Shown here: piece by piece, positions 16,892-24,249 of the stretch
How the letters are laid out: the number at the start of each line of letters is the position of its first letter
Numbering within the stretch: position 1 is the stretch's first letter
Source: JABACD01 sp047639675
GTDB lineage: Bacteria > Planctomycetota > UBA1135 > GCA-002686595
Length of the DNA stretch: 32,504 bases
Direction: 5' to 3'
Assembly: GCA_047639675.1 (NCBI GenBank)
Contig: JBLIOI010000048.1
Span: forward strand, 1 to 32,504
The notes under the pieces: generated by a model
Database searches by the model: none
What the model was told of the DNA's origin: nothing
What the model saw: only the letters and a program-made list of their open reading frames with translations
Translations under genes and position numbers: made by a program

Positions 16892-17988
16892 TCGGTCATC
16901 TCCAGCGAGCGCGGATGCTCTCGATTCAAACGTTGCAGGTGAAACTCTGCGCGAAAGCCCTGCATGCCCGCGGATAACTCTTCGCTATCCGAAGCGAGCA
17001 TGATCACGTGCGACCACAGCTCACGAGCGCGATCAACGTCTGCTAGCCAGAACTCGCAGAGCAGAGCTTCTTGCACAAATGGCAACAAGGACTCGGGCTC
17101 CACGACTTGCGCGGCCTGCAAGGCGCGACGTGCAGCTGGGTAGTTTTCGCGACCTTGCTCGATGACCGCCAAGGCTGTTAGGCGTCGCGCCTCATCTGCC
17201 CCATCGAGCTTTAGACTCTTCAGCAGTTTGAGTGCATCGCCCTCGTCTCCGTTCGAAGTGTATGCCAAGGCCAAGTCGAGCTTGACTTGATTGCGGATCG
17301 AGTCCGTTGCTAGAAGATCTTCTTGCGACCGTTCGAGCCATGACTCCAAGGCGAGAATTGCGCTCTCTGTCTTGCCCGCTTCCGCTTGTAGCCACCCGTA
17401 GAGCCGTATGGAGGGAAGGTGGTCAGCTTGCAGCTCAAAGGTCCGCTTGAGCTCAGAGCGCGCCGTCACCCAATCACCCGAATTCGCAGCCAGGTGCGCG
17501 AGCGCGTAATGTGCCCAGGCCATCTGCGGGTCGATTTCGAGCGCTTCCTTCAGGAGTAACTGCGCGGCCAGGAAATCGTCCTCAATGCGCGCGGCGAGAA
17601 AGTAGGCCAATGAGCTAGGCCGCGATTTGGCCTCCTCTCGATAATACTCGCGTAATTCCACGCGATTCGACTCAGCGGCATCTGTGATTCCTGGAATCAA
17701 GCTCGCCCGCCGCTCTGCCCAAGCCAAGCGCGACTCCTGCTGCCAAATCGCGACTGCAATGTCTCCTTGGGCCCGGCTAGTCAAGCTGGCAAAACTGGTC
17801 CGTGCAGAGATCAGATTTCTGGACTCAAGTTGACGAACAGCTGCTTTCAGTTCGACAACTTCCGTATCGGTCAGTTGCGCGTAGGGGTCCCCAATGGAGA
17901 CCTGATTCGACCATGGCTTCTCCGTTGACGTGCAGCCGCCCATGAAGAGAGCGAATCCAAGCCCGCACCACACAAGCCATCGCCTCAC
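16888..17988 (-). CDS. TPR-repeat lipoprotein (366 aa)
   Basis: The protein has a short signal sequence with a lipobox, LFMGGC (Cys19), so it is probably a lipid-anchored envelope protein. Helical repeats follow; the best TPR-like units are around residues 150-185 (MAWAHYALAHLAANSGDW) and onward to about 300, with the Ala/Gly/Leu spacing expected of tetratricopeptide repeats, which bind proteins. Partner unknown. The start is GTG at 17988, overlapping the upstream lipoprotein stop as GTGA. Its neighbours upstream and downstream (a second lipoprotein and dtd) overlap it by 4 bp each, so these three are one transcription unit. Confidence 0.75.
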   Translation of the reverse strand: MRRWLVWCGLGFALFMGGCTSTEKPWSNQVSIGDPYAQLTDTEVVELKAAVRQLESRNLISARTSFASLTSRAQGDIAVAIWQQESRLAWAERRASLIPGITDAAESNRVELREYYREEAKSRPSSLAYFLAARIEDDFLAAQLLLKEALEIDPQMAWAHYALAHLAANSGDWVTARSELKRTFELQADHLPSIRLYGWLQAEAGKTESAILALESWLERSQEDLLATDSIRNQVKLDLALAYTSNGDEGDALKLLKSLKLDGADEARRLTALAVIEQGRENYPAARRALQAAQVVEPESLLPFVQEALLCEFWLADVDRARELWSHVIMLASDSEELSAGMQGFRAEFHLQRLNREHPRSLEMTE

Positions 17989-18575
17989 CGCGGAGCGCTC
18001 GCCTGAGCCGTACCCACCTTGCCGATGAACACAAGTTGCGCCGCTCGCCGTTCTTCACTGGTTGCCGCGCTGCGCCAGTACGCATCACCACTCACACTGA
18101 CGCGCACATCTAAGTCGCCGGGACGTTCCAACACGATCAACTCCTTGAAAACTACGATTTCGAGTTCGTCTAAGTAAGCGCGAATCTCAACCCCCGCCTG
18201 CTCGTCGCGAACTGTGAATACTTGCCGAAAGCCCTCGGGCAGTGTCTTCGTATCGCTGAAATGGAATTCGTCGGCGATGCGAGTGGAAAAATGGTCGAGC
18301 AATCCCTTGGGACCCTCCACATAGACTTGATCTCCCATTACGAGGGCTGGAGATTCAAACTCGGAAGTCCAGGCCCGCTGCGGTTTGAGGTCGTACCTAC
18401 GCGACTCGGGAACTGGAGCTTCAGGCGTGCGAAATTCTTCGCGTGCGTACGGGTTGACTGCCTCCACCACAGGCTGCTCCTTGACGGGAGTCGCGCAAGC
18501 CGTGCCAAGGGCCATGCAGACAATGGCGATAGAGCGCTGACGACCAAGAGTGTGTTGCTTTCCAGTCCTTCTCAT
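17985..18575 (-). CDS. putative lipoprotein of unknown function (196 aa)
   Basis: From the ATG at 18575 the sequence is basic, then hydrophobic (SIAIVCMALGTAC, Cys27), then polar, which suits a lipoprotein signal although the lipobox (GTAC) is weak. The C-terminal 120 residues look like alternating beta strands and helices (DQVYVEGPKGLLDHFSTRIA, VFTVRDEQAGVEIRAYLDEL). I recognise no family. A longer start at 18641 would overlap the end of trpS and place 22 extra basic residues before the signal, so it is less likely. It follows trpS by 52 bp and overlaps the TPR lipoprotein gene by 4 bp, which suggests the two lipoproteins work together. Confidence 0.65.
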   Translation of the reverse strand: MRRTGKQHTLGRQRSIAIVCMALGTACATPVKEQPVVEAVNPYAREEFRTPEAPVPESRRYDLKPQRAWTSEFESPALVMGDQVYVEGPKGLLDHFSTRIADEFHFSDTKTLPEGFRQVFTVRDEQAGVEIRAYLDELEIVVFKELIVLERPGDLDVRVSVSGDAYWRSAATSEERRAAQLVFIGKVGTAQASAPR

Positions 18576-18627
18576 TTGCCTAGATCTGTGTCGGTTCGCG
18601 GTAATTTGTGATTGTCCCATTCGGACC

Positions 18628-19611
18628 CTACCTAAGCCCACATGCCTTCAATGCCCGATCGCGCACCACTTGAGCTTTAGCGCGTGCGCGCTTCGCGCCC
18701 GCCTGCAAGACCAGTTCGACCTCATCAGGATTGGCCATCAACTCCTCGCGGCGAGCGCGTGCAGGAGCAAAGTATTCTTCCATTGCTTCCCAAGCCCGCA
18801 TCTTCAATTCACCGTAGCCCGGCGCATTCTCGCCGCCGGCTTTGAGGCGCGCGGAGCACTCCTCTAGCTCGCTCGCATCGAGAAATAGTTTCAAGAAATC
18901 AAAGGGCAAGACCTCTGCGGGATCCTTCGGCTCGTGGGGCTCGCGACTGTCGGTCTTGATCTTGCCAAACAGCTTCTTGAGCTTTTTACCCGTTTCAAAG
19001 ATCCAGATGTTGTTGCCGTAGCTCTTCGACATCTTGTCACCATCAATACCTGGAACCTTCGCAAATGACTCCTCTGCGGCCAAGCGATACTCCGGGCGCA
19101 CGAAGACATCGCCATAGGCATTGTTGAAATACCCCGCCATATCCTGGGCCATCTCGACATGCTGCACCTGGTCTTTGCCAACCGGTACGACGTTTGAGTC
19201 GTAGGCCAAAATATCGGCAGCCATCAGGATCGGATAGGTAAAGAGCCCGACGTTGGGCTTGATCCCATGACCGACCTTATCTTTGTAGGAGTGCGCGCGC
19301 TCAAGTAGGCCCATGCCCGTCACGCTCGATAGAAGCCAGGCGATTTCGGTCACTTCGGGAACGTCGCTCTGCCGAAAAAGCGAAGCCTTGGCCGGGTCAA
19401 GCCCCAAGGCCAAGTAGGACAAAGCCGTCTCTCTTACCAGCGAGCGCAGAGCTTCCGGGTCGCGGCTGCTAGTCAGTGAGTGATAATCCGCGATGAAATA
19501 ATAGTGCTCTCCTTCCTGGCGAAGCCCGTCGATGTGCTGCTTGATGGCCCCGAAGTAGTTGCCAAGGTGCTGCAGGCCTGTGGGCTGGATGCCACTCAGA
19601 TAAGTCGTCAT
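18628..19611 (-). CDS. trpS: tryptophanyl-tRNA synthetase (327 aa)
   Basis: A class I aminoacyl-tRNA synthetase that charges tRNA-Trp. The N terminus has SGIQPTGLQHLGNYFGA, the HIGH-type ATP site (His15), the middle shows GKDQVQHVEMAQDMA (tryptophan pocket region, about residues 145-159), and KMSKS is exact at 193-197 (GDKMSKSYGN). Length matches the compact bacterial form. First gene of the minus-strand run ending in xdhB. No Shine-Dalgarno site precedes the ATG; a TTGTGA-17 bp-TAGCTT promoter ends six bases before it, so the message may be leaderless. Confidence 0.96.
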   Translation of the reverse strand: MTTYLSGIQPTGLQHLGNYFGAIKQHIDGLRQEGEHYYFIADYHSLTSSRDPEALRSLVRETALSYLALGLDPAKASLFRQSDVPEVTEIAWLLSSVTGMGLLERAHSYKDKVGHGIKPNVGLFTYPILMAADILAYDSNVVPVGKDQVQHVEMAQDMAGYFNNAYGDVFVRPEYRLAAEESFAKVPGIDGDKMSKSYGNNIWIFETGKKLKKLFGKIKTDSREPHEPKDPAEVLPFDFLKLFLDASELEECSARLKAGGENAPGYGELKMRAWEAMEEYFAPARARREELMANPDEVELVLQAGAKRARAKAQVVRDRALKACGLR

Positions 19612-19617
19612 TGTCGC

Positions 19618-19646
19618 AAGCTACACCGATGGAGTAGTGGTCACAA
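19618..19646 (-). promoter_or_regulatory. candidate leaderless promoter of trpS
   Basis: On the minus strand, TTGTGA (19641-19646) and TAGCTT (19618-19623) are 17 bp apart, and TAGCTT ends six bases before the ATG at 19611. The spacing is ideal but each hexamer is a partial match (4/6 and 3/6). It would place the transcript start at or next to the start codon. Confidence 0.4.
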
Positions 19647-19841
19647 GCGCTGGCACGCTTGCAAACCGAGACCAGCGCAGATTCGAAGCGACTCGTTCGC
19701 TCAAAGACTCACTTTTTGGGAGCAATTTCGAAGCCCCACGATCGCTCCGAATGGATCCCAATCGGCGCTTGCATCGAGCGTTCAAGCGCTCACAATTCCG
19801 CAATGCAATGCGCTGGAACAAGGAAAAAGGAAGCTTCGGCA

Positions 19842-21350
19842 ATGGTGGGCCTGTGGCTCCTCATCGTCCTGGCCTTCAGCTCCTGCGCTGGACCGGGCAC
19901 CGAGCAACATCTAGCGCCCCTCTACACCCACATCTCGACTTCCGGCGGCGGCGAGGAATTTGAAGCCTTGGCTGGCGCGGGAATCGCGCGCCGGAGAAAA
20001 CTCCGCGACCCCCTCGAAATGTGGGGGCTGCGCCCGCTTTTCTTGCACTGGCCAAAGAGCGAAGGCCGCACGCGCACACAGTTCCTGTATCCACTCGGGA
20101 GTGTCGTTCTGAACTCCGACGAGTTCACTTGGTGGTTCATGCCGCTGGCCTACTACCGCGGCGCAGAAACGGACGAGGGTCGTGAGTGGAACTTCATCTC
20201 ACTGCCAGGTCTCTATTTAACTCGCCTTCCCGATGGCCGCCACACAACCATGTGGTTTCCATTCTATGGAAGCGCCGAAGAGCTCTTAACCTTCGACGAA
20301 CTCGATTTCTATCTCTGGCCGCTGTTCGTTCGTACAAAACGCGAAGGTCGCACGAGCTACCACTTCCCCTTCCCGTTCTTCTCGTACACGAGTGCGCCTG
20401 ACGCGGGCGGTTGGCGCGCTTGGCCCTTGGTCGGTCACACCTGGATTGAAGGGAGCTACGATCACTGGTTCGCCTTGTGGCCGATCTTCAGCTACAACCG
20501 CGACAACCTGAAAGCGGGACCGGAACAGCATCGAACGCAGTGGACAATCTTCCCACTCTACGGCGACGTAAAGCAGGGCTCCATGCATTCGAGCACCGTC
20601 CTCTGGCCCTTCTTCGGCTACGCGTCCGATCCCGCGACCGGCTTCTGGTCCTACGACGGCCCCTGGCCCTTCATCCGCATTCGCCATCCCGGTGAAAACT
20701 ACAGCCACTTAAGTCCAAACAAGCAGGGCTCGATTGAGCGAATGCGTTTTTGGCCTTTCTGGTCCAGGTACAAAGGTGACGGCCTCACTTCATATTGGTA
20801 CCTGTGGCCCCTGATCAACACGCGCCACGAGGTCTACTACGATGGCGTACGCGACGCTTTCACCGTCGTTCCCTTTTGGCAAGAGTGGAAGAAACGCACT
20901 TTCGATGGTCAGACCCACAGCTACCGCAAGTTCTTTCCATTCTTCCAATACGAACGCAAAGACGATACCAAGAGCTACATGTTCCCAGCTCTGAGCCCCT
21001 TCTGGCACCTGCCGGACCTCGATGATCACTACGCGTGGATCTGGACGCTGTACGAAACCACGGTCGGGCCAGACATTCGCCGCGAAAAGGCCCTCTGGGG
21101 AATTTGGCGGCGCGAGCACGATACGGACGAAGAGCGCAGCTACCTCAGTGGGGTCTGGTCGCGACGCGATTACAGCCGTGAAGGTCACGAGGTCAGCGAA
21201 CAATCCTTGCTATTCGGGCTGCTACGTTGGCGCAATGATGACGTGGACGGATTCTCCTTACTCAGCCCCGCCTTTCCCGGCCCCGGCTGGCCAATCAAAC
21301 GTGTGCCCAATTCTCTTGACCCACAAACCGTGGAAAGAGGTGCCGAGTGA
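19842..21350 (+). CDS. aromatic-Pro repeat lipoprotein, first gene of an Mla-type operon (502 aa)
   Basis: Start ATG at 19842 opens MVGLWLLIVLAFSSC, a signal peptide with a degenerate lipobox (Cys15); an in-frame ATG at 19659 would bury this signal 61 residues in. The mature protein is very rich in Trp, Phe, Tyr and Pro and carries about 16 copies of an aromatic-Pro-hydrophobic core, for example LWPLF, LWPIF, LWPFF, FWPFW and FFPFF. The prolines fall near residues 65, 84, 101, 140, 160, 178, 195, 214, 238, 256, 276, 305, 323, 344, 366 and 386, so the period is mostly 17-22 residues. Polar Gly/Arg/Asp turns separate the cores, suggesting a repeated beta-hairpin solenoid, propeller or barrel. 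I recognise no named family. Its stop overlaps the mlaE-like start by 4 bp, so it probably acts with the lipid transporter at the cell envelope. Confidence 0.75.
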   Translation: MVGLWLLIVLAFSSCAGPGTEQHLAPLYTHISTSGGGEEFEALAGAGIARRRKLRDPLEMWGLRPLFLHWPKSEGRTRTQFLYPLGSVVLNSDEFTWWFMPLAYYRGAETDEGREWNFISLPGLYLTRLPDGRHTTMWFPFYGSAEELLTFDELDFYLWPLFVRTKREGRTSYHFPFPFFSYTSAPDAGGWRAWPLVGHTWIEGSYDHWFALWPIFSYNRDNLKAGPEQHRTQWTIFPLYGDVKQGSMHSSTVLWPFFGYASDPATGFWSYDGPWPFIRIRHPGENYSHLSPNKQGSIERMRFWPFWSRYKGDGLTSYWYLWPLINTRHEVYYDGVRDAFTVVPFWQEWKKRTFDGQTHSYRKFFPFFQYERKDDTKSYMFPALSPFWHLPDLDDHYAWIWTLYETTVGPDIRREKALWGIWRREHDTDEERSYLSGVWSRRDYSREGHEVSEQSLLFGLLRWRNDDVDGFSLLSPAFPGPGWPIKRVPNSLDPQTVERGAE

Positions 21351-22132
21351 GTGTGCGAGCAAGGTTGAATCGCCTGGTTAGCGATATGGGCTACCGGGTG
21401 GAGGTCTTCTTCGCCACGCTCCTGCGACTGGGCTCAGTCGTTCAGCGTCGGGTGCTGATCGCAAATCAAATGGTGAGCTTGGGGCTCAACATGACCCACG
21501 TAGTGCTCTTCGTTGGGCTCTTCATGGGAATGATCGTTGCCTTACAAACGGGCATCGAGTTAGCGCGCATCGGCCAGCAAGATCAAATTGGTGTGATCGT
21601 CGCGATCAGCATGGCGCGCGAGATGGGTCCATTCATCACTGCAATCATTCTGGCGGCTACCTCCGGCAGTTCGATTGCTGCAGAGCTCGGAACCATGTCA
21701 GTCAGCGACGAACTAGCGGCGCTGCAAGTCATGTCCATCGACCGCTTCAAGCTACTCGTGCTACCGCGCGTCGTGGCTCTCGCGATCATGTGTCCACTCC
21801 TCACGATCCTGTGTGACGCGATCGGAATCTTGGGCGGCGGCGTTGTCGCTTCCGGACAACTCAACGTTGGCTGGCTGCTCTATTCGGAAACAGCCCTCGA
21901 TGCTCTACGTCCCGTTTCAGGCTGGTTTTCGCTCCCCTACGATGTCTATGTGGGACTCTTAAAGTCCTTCGTCTTCGGAATCATCATCGCAGTCATCTCC
22001 TGCTCGGAAGGCATGCAAGCGAAAGGCGGAGCACTCGGTGTCGGTCACGCCACGCGCGCTGCGGTGCGCGACTCGATCATCTTCGTCATCATCACGAACT
22101 ACATGATCTCGCAACTCTTGTACACCTTCTGA
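21347..22132 (+). CDS. mlaE: MlaE-family ABC transporter permease (261 aa)
   Basis: The permease of an MCE-type phospholipid transporter in the cytoplasmic membrane. The family signature is clear: AREMGPFITAIILAATSGSSIAAELGTMSVSDELAALQVM (about residues 88-128), followed by hydrophobic segments to the C terminus. Start is GTG at 21347, overlapping the repeat-lipoprotein stop (GAGTGAG). Its stop overlaps the next start as TGATG. Length is typical for MlaE/YrbE proteins. Direction of lipid movement cannot be told from sequence. Confidence 0.92.
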   Translation: MSVRARLNRLVSDMGYRVEVFFATLLRLGSVVQRRVLIANQMVSLGLNMTHVVLFVGLFMGMIVALQTGIELARIGQQDQIGVIVAISMAREMGPFITAIILAATSGSSIAAELGTMSVSDELAALQVMSIDRFKLLVLPRVVALAIMCPLLTILCDAIGILGGGVVASGQLNVGWLLYSETALDALRPVSGWFSLPYDVYVGLLKSFVFGIIIAVISCSEGMQAKGGALGVGHATRAAVRDSIIFVIITNYMISQLLYTF

Positions 22133-22914
22133 TGAGTGACCCCGCGAACACAAACGAGCCGATCATTCGCTTCGAGAATGTCTCCAAGAGCTTCGGTGAG
22201 CACCAGGTGCTCAACGGGCTTAGCTTCGATGTCACCCATGGGAAGACCCTGGCAATCATGGGTCCTTCCGGCTCGGGCAAGTCCGTTGCCCTTCGCAACA
22301 TTGTCGGTTTGATGCGTCCCGACTCGGGCCGTGTCTTGGTCAAGGGCAAAGAGGTCGCCACAATGTCCCGCAATGACATTGCCGACATGCGCAAACACAT
22401 GGGCTATGTCTTCCAAGAAGGAGCGCTGATCAACTGGCTTAACATCGGCGAGAACGTCGCTCTGCCCCTACGCGAGAACTCTGATCTGCCAGACGATGAG
22501 ATCCGCTCTCGAGTGCAGGAGAAACTCGAGATGGTCAAGGTTCCTGACTCCTGGGACAAAATGCCCTCCGAGATCTCCGGCGGCATGAAGAAGCGCATTG
22601 GAATCGCGCGAGCCCTGATCACCAACCCCGAGATCATTCTCTACGACGAGCCCAACGCCGGACTCGACCCAGAAATCGCGCGCGCCATCAACAAAATCAT
22701 TCGCGAGCTCTCGGTCACGCTCAACGTGACCTCCATCGTCGTCGAGCACCGCATCGAATGCATTCAAGTGGTCGCCGACGAAGTGCTCTTCCTCCATGAA
22801 GGTGCAGCTCTCATTCAAACTTCAACTGAGAAGTTCTTCAGCAGTCAAATTCCGCGCCTCAAACGCTTCTTCGGCAACGACTCCCTTCCCAGCACAGCGA
22901 GTTCGTCCTCATGA
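22132..22914 (+). CDS. mlaF: MlaF-type ABC transporter ATPase (260 aa)
   Basis: The nucleotide-binding subunit of the same transporter. Walker A GPSGSGKS (residues 44-51), Q-loop Gln95 in YVFQEGALINWL, signature SGGMKKRIGIARAL (149-162), Walker B IILYDEP (168-174) and the D-loop AGLDPE, and His206 in VVEHR as the switch histidine are all present. The FQEGALIN and SGGMKKR wording is characteristic of the MlaF branch. ATG at 22132 overlaps mlaE by one base; the stop overlaps mlaD by 4 bp. Confidence 0.94.
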   Translation: MSDPANTNEPIIRFENVSKSFGEHQVLNGLSFDVTHGKTLAIMGPSGSGKSVALRNIVGLMRPDSGRVLVKGKEVATMSRNDIADMRKHMGYVFQEGALINWLNIGENVALPLRENSDLPDDEIRSRVQEKLEMVKVPDSWDKMPSEISGGMKKRIGIARALITNPEIILYDEPNAGLDPEIARAINKIIRELSVTLNVTSIVVEHRIECIQVVADEVLFLHEGAALIQTSTEKFFSSQIPRLKRFFGNDSLPSTASSSS

Positions 22915-24098
22915 ACAAGTCCAGCCACTTCTCCCTTGGTTTGCTCTTCCTTGGCGCCCTCGGAATCCTCGCCTACTTCACAATCGCAAAGAGCGATTTC
23001 ACCTTATTCGGCGATTCACAAGCCATCGTGGTGCGTTTCCCCCAAGCCGATGGTTTACGTGAAGGCAACGCGGTCTTGGTCGCAGGAGTTCGCTGGGGCA
23101 AGGTCACAACGATCACCTACGATCCTAACCAAGTGAATTTGGACGAGCGCATCGAGGTTTTGATCTCGCTGGACGAGCCAGTCGAGCTGCGCGAAGGTCA
23201 CAAGATCATGATCGAGGATGCAACCCTACTCGGAGGCAAGCGCCTGACCATCGACCCCGGTCCAGCGGGCGGCGCGGTGATTCCGATAGACACGATCTTC
23301 GCCGGTTCCGTGCAACTCAATGTTGTCGAAGCCGCAGGCGAACTGATCACGGGCAATAGTGAAGGCATCACCGAGGCCATCGATGGTTTCCGCGACTTGG
23401 TGAAGGGTGTGCAGGCTGGCGAAGGAACCGCGGGTAAGTTCTTCTCTAACGAAGAGTTCGCGGAAGACGTCGATCGAGCGGTTACAGGCTTTGCAGAGAC
23501 CGGTGAGAACTTCGCCACGATCAGCAAGCGTCTTGAACAGGGTGAAGGCGCACTGGGAAAACTCCTCACCTCTGATGAGATGTACACATCGCTCAAGAAG
23601 GTCACAGCGGACCTACAAGTCTTGCTCGATTCGGCCAACGCGACGATCACCGACATTCGTGCGGGCAGGGGAACCATCGGGGCCTTGGTCACTGATGATG
23701 CTCTGAAGACCGACCTCACCGAAGGCGTGCGTAATCTTCGAGAGATCATCGAACGCGCCAACCGCGGCGAGGGCACCATCGGCAAGCTGCTGGTTGAGGA
23801 CACGATAGCCGTCGACATTCAGACCGTGGTCGATCGTCTCGCCAAGGGTGAGGGCACTCTCGGGCGCCTTTTCGCCGAGGACCAAATTTACAATGACATC
23901 GAACGCATCACCGCCGATCTGGTGGACGTCGTCGCCACTGTTCGTGAGGGTCGCGGCACCGTGGGTAAGCTGATCATGGAGGAGCAGCTCTACTACGAGA
24001 TCCTCAAAGCTGTATCACTCCTAACCCGCTCATTGGAGGAGTATCGCGAGGCAGCACCCATCTCCTCGATCACCAGCGTGATCCTGGGGGCATTCTGA
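22911..24098 (+). CDS. mlaD: MlaD-like MCE-domain protein with six GEGTxGKL coiled-coil repeats (395 aa)
   Basis: The substrate-binding subunit of the MCE transporter, anchored by one N-terminal helix (about residues 8-26) with the bulk outside the cytoplasmic membrane. An MCE domain follows (about 37-115, VRFPQADGLREGNAVLVAGVRWGKV). After it come six G-E/R-G-T/A-x-G motifs starting at residues 170, 211, 252, 286, 313 and 347 (for example GEGTIGKLL), each followed by a heptad-like amphipathic stretch. Their spacings are 41, 41, 34, 27 and 34, each one less than a multiple of seven, which suggests a regular coiled coil with a stutter. In MCE proteins such tails form tunnels or needles across the periplasm. 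Length and repeats are greater than in E. coli MlaD (183 aa). Coupled to mlaF by a 4-bp ATGA overlap. Confidence 0.92.
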   Translation: MNKSSHFSLGLLFLGALGILAYFTIAKSDFTLFGDSQAIVVRFPQADGLREGNAVLVAGVRWGKVTTITYDPNQVNLDERIEVLISLDEPVELREGHKIMIEDATLLGGKRLTIDPGPAGGAVIPIDTIFAGSVQLNVVEAAGELITGNSEGITEAIDGFRDLVKGVQAGEGTAGKFFSNEEFAEDVDRAVTGFAETGENFATISKRLEQGEGALGKLLTSDEMYTSLKKVTADLQVLLDSANATITDIRAGRGTIGALVTDDALKTDLTEGVRNLREIIERANRGEGTIGKLLVEDTIAVDIQTVVDRLAKGEGTLGRLFAEDQIYNDIERITADLVDVVATVREGRGTVGKLIMEEQLYYEILKAVSLLTRSLEEYREAAPISSITSVILGAF

Positions 24099-24106
24099 TC
24101 CGGACT

Positions 24107-24120
24107 GGCCTGATTAGGCC
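24107..24120 (+). terminator. short hairpin after the Mla-type operon
   Basis: GGCCT-GATT-AGGCC forms a five-bp stem with a four-base loop nine bases after the mlaD-like stop. It is followed by TCAAAAT rather than a T-run, so it is at best a weak terminator. Confidence 0.3.
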
Positions 24121-24213
24121 TCAAAATAGCATCGATAGCACCCATAGTTAGAGTCATCCCCACCGAGATCCAGGAGTTCTGATACCTTCAAGGCATCCAC
24201 CTCCCCCCATATC

Positions 24214-24232
24214 TGGCCGGGTTTCTCGGCCA
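24214..24232 (+). promoter_or_regulatory. hairpin close upstream of the FG-GAP gene
   Basis: TGGCCG and CGGCCA form a six-bp stem around GGTTTCT, ending 18 bases before the GTG at 24250. It could affect translation start or terminate the preceding transcript; no ribosome site is visible between it and the start codon. Confidence 0.3.
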
Positions 24233-24249
24233 TCCTCCCCGTAGTTACT

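Noticed and set aside
19659..19841. 61-residue N-terminal extension of the repeat lipoprotein
   Set aside because: It would place the signal peptide internally; the ATG at 19842 begins the signal and has purine-rich AAGGAAG upstream.
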